64,000 bases of DNA from Bacteroidetes bacterium ADurb.Bin013 (GTDB lineage Bacteria; Bacteroidota; Bacteroidia; Bacteroidales; UBA932). Positions 61,847 through 64,000 of the stretch are shown in pieces. A model generated the notes under the pieces. It did no database searches. It was not told the origin of the DNA and worked only from the letters and a program-made list of their open reading frames with translations. Position 1 is the stretch's first letter, and each line of letters opens with the position of its first letter. The DNA lies in the NCBI GenBank assembly GCA_002071385.1, contig MWFB01000001.1, positions 99,642 to 163,641 on the forward strand. Direction: 5' to 3'. Both the position numbers and the translations under genes were made by a program.

Positions 61847-61861
61847 TAAGTTTCAAACTTA
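61847..61861 (-). promoter_or_regulatory. 15-bp palindrome overlapping the ferritin-like gene promoter
   Basis: TAAGTTT C AAACTTA is a perfect palindrome. On the minus strand the -7 box is TAAGTTTG (61861-61854), so the palindrome covers it. The ATG is 33 nt further on. The other side is the MATE gene. A repressor such as a PerR/Fur or OxyR-type regulator could bind, but the half-site being the box itself weakens the claim. Confidence 0.5.
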
Positions 61862-61904
61862 CAAAAAATATTTGTTTTTTGGGCTATTCAAGGATTTTCA
61901 TCTT

Positions 61905-63260
61905 ATGGGGCAATTGAACAGGGACCTTACAAACGGCCGTATAGGCACACAACTCGCATCGCTTACATGGCCCACGTTGTTTGGCATGATGGGTATGGTG
62001 ATTTTCAACCTGACGGATACATTCTTTTTGGGCCGGCTGGGTGTGAAGCTGCTGGCTGCCATAAGTTTCACTTTTCCGGTCATCATGTTCCTGAATGGAA
62101 TAGGACAAGGAATCGGGATAGGGACAAGTTCCCTGGTGTCGCGCCATGTGATCATCGCTCACCGGGATGAGATCAGGACCATGGCCAGTAGCGCGCTCTT
62201 GCTGGGATTGCTGGTGGTCATTTTTTTTGTCTTGTTTGGCATGCTGACCACCAGACCCTTGTTCTCCCTTCTGGGGGCATCGGGTGAAATCCTGGAGTAC
62301 GTGCACGATTACATGTCCATCTGGTACCTGGGGGTCCCGTTCGTGGTCCTGCCCATGGTGGGGAACAACATAGTCCGGGCAACCGGAGATACCTTCACCC
62401 CTGGCATTATCATGCTCACCTCAGCGGTCATCAATGCGGTCCTGGACCCGCTGCTGATATTCGGGATAGGCCCGTTCCCGGAAATGGGCATGAAAGGGGC
62501 CGCCCTGGCCACGGTCATTGCGCGGAGTGTGAGCATGGTGATCATACTCACCATCCTTTACAAAAGGGAAAAGCTCATCACCTGGCATCCGGGTTCTTTC
62601 AGGAACATTGCACAAGTCTGGAAAAAGGTGTTTTTCATTGCCGGCCCGGCCACTCTGGGACTCCTCATCACCCCGCTGTCGCTGGCCATGATCACCCGTA
62701 TAGTTGCTACATACGGCAAAGAGGCAGTAGCCGCCTTCGGAGTCACATCCCGGATAGAGATGTTTGCCCTGATGGTAATCTCCTCACTGGGCTCGGTCCT
62801 GATCATTTTCATAGGACAGAACTACAGCCGCCATCAGTTTCCCAGGATATTCCGGGCGCTGGACCATGCCTTTCGGTTTTCGCTCCTGTGGGGAGGCGCC
62901 GTTTACCTGCTCCTGCTGTTCTTCGGCAGCACCATTGCTTCTGTTTTCACTGACGATCCCCAGGTCATCGCCGTTGCCAGGCAATACTTCTACATCATGG
63001 GTGCGGGCTACGGGTTCCAGGGGCTGGTCATGCTGAGCACATCTTCCTATAACGGGCTCAACAAGCCGTATCCTTCCGTGTTTTTCATAACGGTACGTAC
63101 CCTGGGACTGTTTGTGCCACTCGCCTGGGCCGGCTCTGCCCTGCTGGGCCTGCAAGGTGTCATGTGGGCCGGGTTGATTGCCAACATTTTTTCAGGCATT
63201 GCCTCCTATGCAAACTTACGCAGGCTGGTAGGCAGGTTGCGGGATGCCGCTACCACATAA
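61905..63260 (+). CDS. MATE family efflux transporter
   Basis: 451 residues from the ATG at 61905 (MGQLNRDLTNG). The frame is open upstream across the divergent promoter region, but that part has no membrane or signal character. Twelve helices in two related halves are seen, with TWPTLFGMMGMVIFNLTDTFFLGRLG (in part: MVIFNLTDTFFLGRLG) at the first and the repeated pattern WAGLIANIFSG at the last. Family knowledge: Na+- or H+-driven export of drugs. Divergent from the ferritin-like gene. 3' overlap of 11 bp with the SBF-like gene. Confidence 0.9.
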   Translation: MGQLNRDLTNGRIGTQLASLTWPTLFGMMGMVIFNLTDTFFLGRLGVKLLAAISFTFPVIMFLNGIGQGIGIGTSSLVSRHVIIAHRDEIRTMASSALLLGLLVVIFFVLFGMLTTRPLFSLLGASGEILEYVHDYMSIWYLGVPFVVLPMVGNNIVRATGDTFTPGIIMLTSAVINAVLDPLLIFGIGPFPEMGMKGAALATVIARSVSMVIILTILYKREKLITWHPGSFRNIAQVWKKVFFIAGPATLGLLITPLSLAMITRIVATYGKEAVAAFGVTSRIEMFALMVISSLGSVLIIFIGQNYSRHQFPRIFRALDHAFRFSLLWGGAVYLLLLFFGSTIASVFTDDPQVIAVARQYFYIMGAGYGFQGLVMLSTSSYNGLNKPYPSVFFITVRTLGLFVPLAWAGSALLGLQGVMWAGLIANIFSGIASYANLRRLVGRLRDAATT

Positions 63261-64000
63261 GAGGTGGAACCTCCTGGCGCCGCCTCCCTACTATCGCGCT
63301 GGTCACGATCAGTTGCAGGGTGTGGTAGATCATCAGGGGAAGGAGGAGGACCGCGGTGGCTGTGAAGCCGGAAAAGAGCACGCGGGACATGGCGGTGCCG
63401 TGGACCAGTGACTTCTGGGAGCCGCAAAACACCATGGTGGTTGTATCGGGGCTGTTGAATTTCAGGATCCTGGCCATGAGGGTTGTCAGGCCGTAAACCA
63501 CAAAGAACAGGGCCAGCATGGCAGCACAAAGCAGCAGGATGTGCCAGGGGGAATATCCACCGAACATCTTGTTGAAAAACGACTCGGCAAAAGAAACATA
63601 AACAATGAGCAGGATGACACCCTGGTCAAAAAGTCTGAAAGTGCGTGGATGCCTGACAGTGAGTATACCGTATCTTTTGTGCAGCATCATCCCCGCAACA
63701 AAAGGCAGCAATACCTGCAGGGAGAGCTGCAGGATGGCCTGTGTCGGAGAAAAGCCGCCTTTGTAACCAATAAGAAGAATGCCCATCCATAAAGGGGTCA
63801 GGAATATCCCCAGCAGGCTGGATACAGACGCATTGAATATGGCTGCCGGCACATTCCCCCGGCCCATGGAAACAAGAACCACGGAAGAAGAGATAGTGGT
63901 GGGCAAGGCGGCCAGGAAAAAGGTCCCCGACCACAAGGGCGCATCCCAGGTTCCCCCGGCCAATGTTTTTACCAGTAAAACCAGTGCAGGAAACAGTATG
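63250..64000 (-). CDS. SBF-like (bile acid:sodium symporter family) transporter, 5' end outside window
   Basis: The open frame continues past the last base of the window, so the N-terminus is missing. The visible 250 residues hold about seven helices, with LPTTISSSVVLVSMGRGN, IFNASVSSLLGIFLTPLW, GSQKSLVHGTAM and a basic end (VGRRRQEVPPLMW). These match the YfeH-type SBF-like family. The Ser/Asn-rich crossing motif and the GSQKS motif are expected to bind Na+ and substrate; the substrate is unknown. Confidence 0.85.
   Translation of the reverse strand, partial: ILFPALVLLVKTLAGGTWDAPLWSGTFFLAALPTTISSSVVLVSMGRGNVPAAIFNASVSSLLGIFLTPLWMGILLIGYKGGFSPTQAILQLSLQVLLPFVAGMMLHKRYGILTVRHPRTFRLFDQGVILLIVYVSFAESFFNKMFGGYSPWHILLLCAAMLALFFVVYGLTTLMARILKFNSPDTTTMVFCGSQKSLVHGTAMSRVLFSGFTATAVLLLPLMIYHTLQLIVTSAIVGRRRQEVPPLMW

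Noticed and set aside
61779..61904. Upstream extension of the MATE gene by 42 codons
   Set aside because: It would run through the divergent ferritin-like gene start, palindrome and AT-rich promoter region, and adds a non-family N-terminus.
1..64000. Search for mobile elements, CRISPR arrays and phage genes
   Set aside because: No transposase, integrase, long terminal repeats, or regularly spaced repeats were seen; the window looks like core chromosome.

Overview
The window reads as a compact chromosomal segment of a member of the Bacteroidota, most likely an anaerobic Bacteroidales. The evidence is promoter boxes of the form TAnnTTTG (often with TTTG about 19 bp upstream) instead of -35/-10 boxes; Bacteroidota-type families (Porin_10-like barrel, DUF4293, Porin_O_P, S1 with RNase Z, DUF1080 lipoprotein); weak use of Shine-Dalgarno sites; and ferredoxin-dependent 2-oxoacid oxidation. 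I see no insertion sequence, prophage, CRISPR array or transposase, and no gene-free stretch longer than 300 bases. The two longest gaps hold a 6S RNA (about 47539-47730) and the corA leader (37833-38076).

Layout. 1-5.8 kb: end of a porin-like barrel gene, an MltF-like transglycosylase, a LolC/E-like permease, tRNA-Gly(CCC), a SirB1-like protein, a nucleoside phosphorylase and a DUF4293 protein. 5.8-9 kb: a three-gene exported glycoside-oxidation cluster (Tat oxidoreductase, DUF1080 lipoprotein, xylose-isomerase-like lipoprotein). 9-12.8 kb: TPR protein, M28 peptidase, small barrel. 12.8-25.3 kb: a long minus-strand run comprising glucosaminidase, mltG, RsmI-like, folB, mtaB and two chrA halves, then uvrB-rsh-uvrA behind its own promoter. 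25.3-37.9 kb: cdd, SRP RNA, mnmA, S41 protease, porin plus YeiH transporter, rpsA-rnz, POT-like transporter plus aminopeptidase, corA. 38-41.9 kb: cell-wall sugar salvage (symporter, recR, murQ, MurK-like kinase). 41.9-46.9 kb: ADP-forming acyl-CoA synthetase, a 50-residue membrane peptide and a four-subunit 2-oxoacid:ferredoxin oxidoreductase. 46.9-49.3 kb: coiled-coil protein, zapA, 6S RNA, RNase Y. 49.3-55.3 kb: tig-clpP-clpX and two peptidases. 55.4-58.2 kb: tpiA, prmA, GNAT, mtgA. 58.2-61.8 kb: ferritin-like, SRAP-HhH fusion, radical SAM, MscS/YbdG. The window ends with a MATE pump and the start-less part of an SBF-like transporter.

How the parts fit together. Several operons combine functions that suggest joint control. 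Nucleotide excision repair is co-transcribed with an alarmone synthetase whose hydrolase site has decayed, and the promoter carries a perfect inverted repeat. A ferritin-like gene lies 15 bp upstream of a DNA-protein crosslink (SRAP) protein fused to a Cdd1-type helix-hairpin-helix domain. Ferredoxin-linked 2-oxoacid oxidation sits with an ATP-yielding acyl-CoA synthetase. Eight of nine convergent protein-gene pairs overlap at their 3' ends, and five genes have their promoter box only 4-5 nt before ATG, which predicts leaderless mRNAs.
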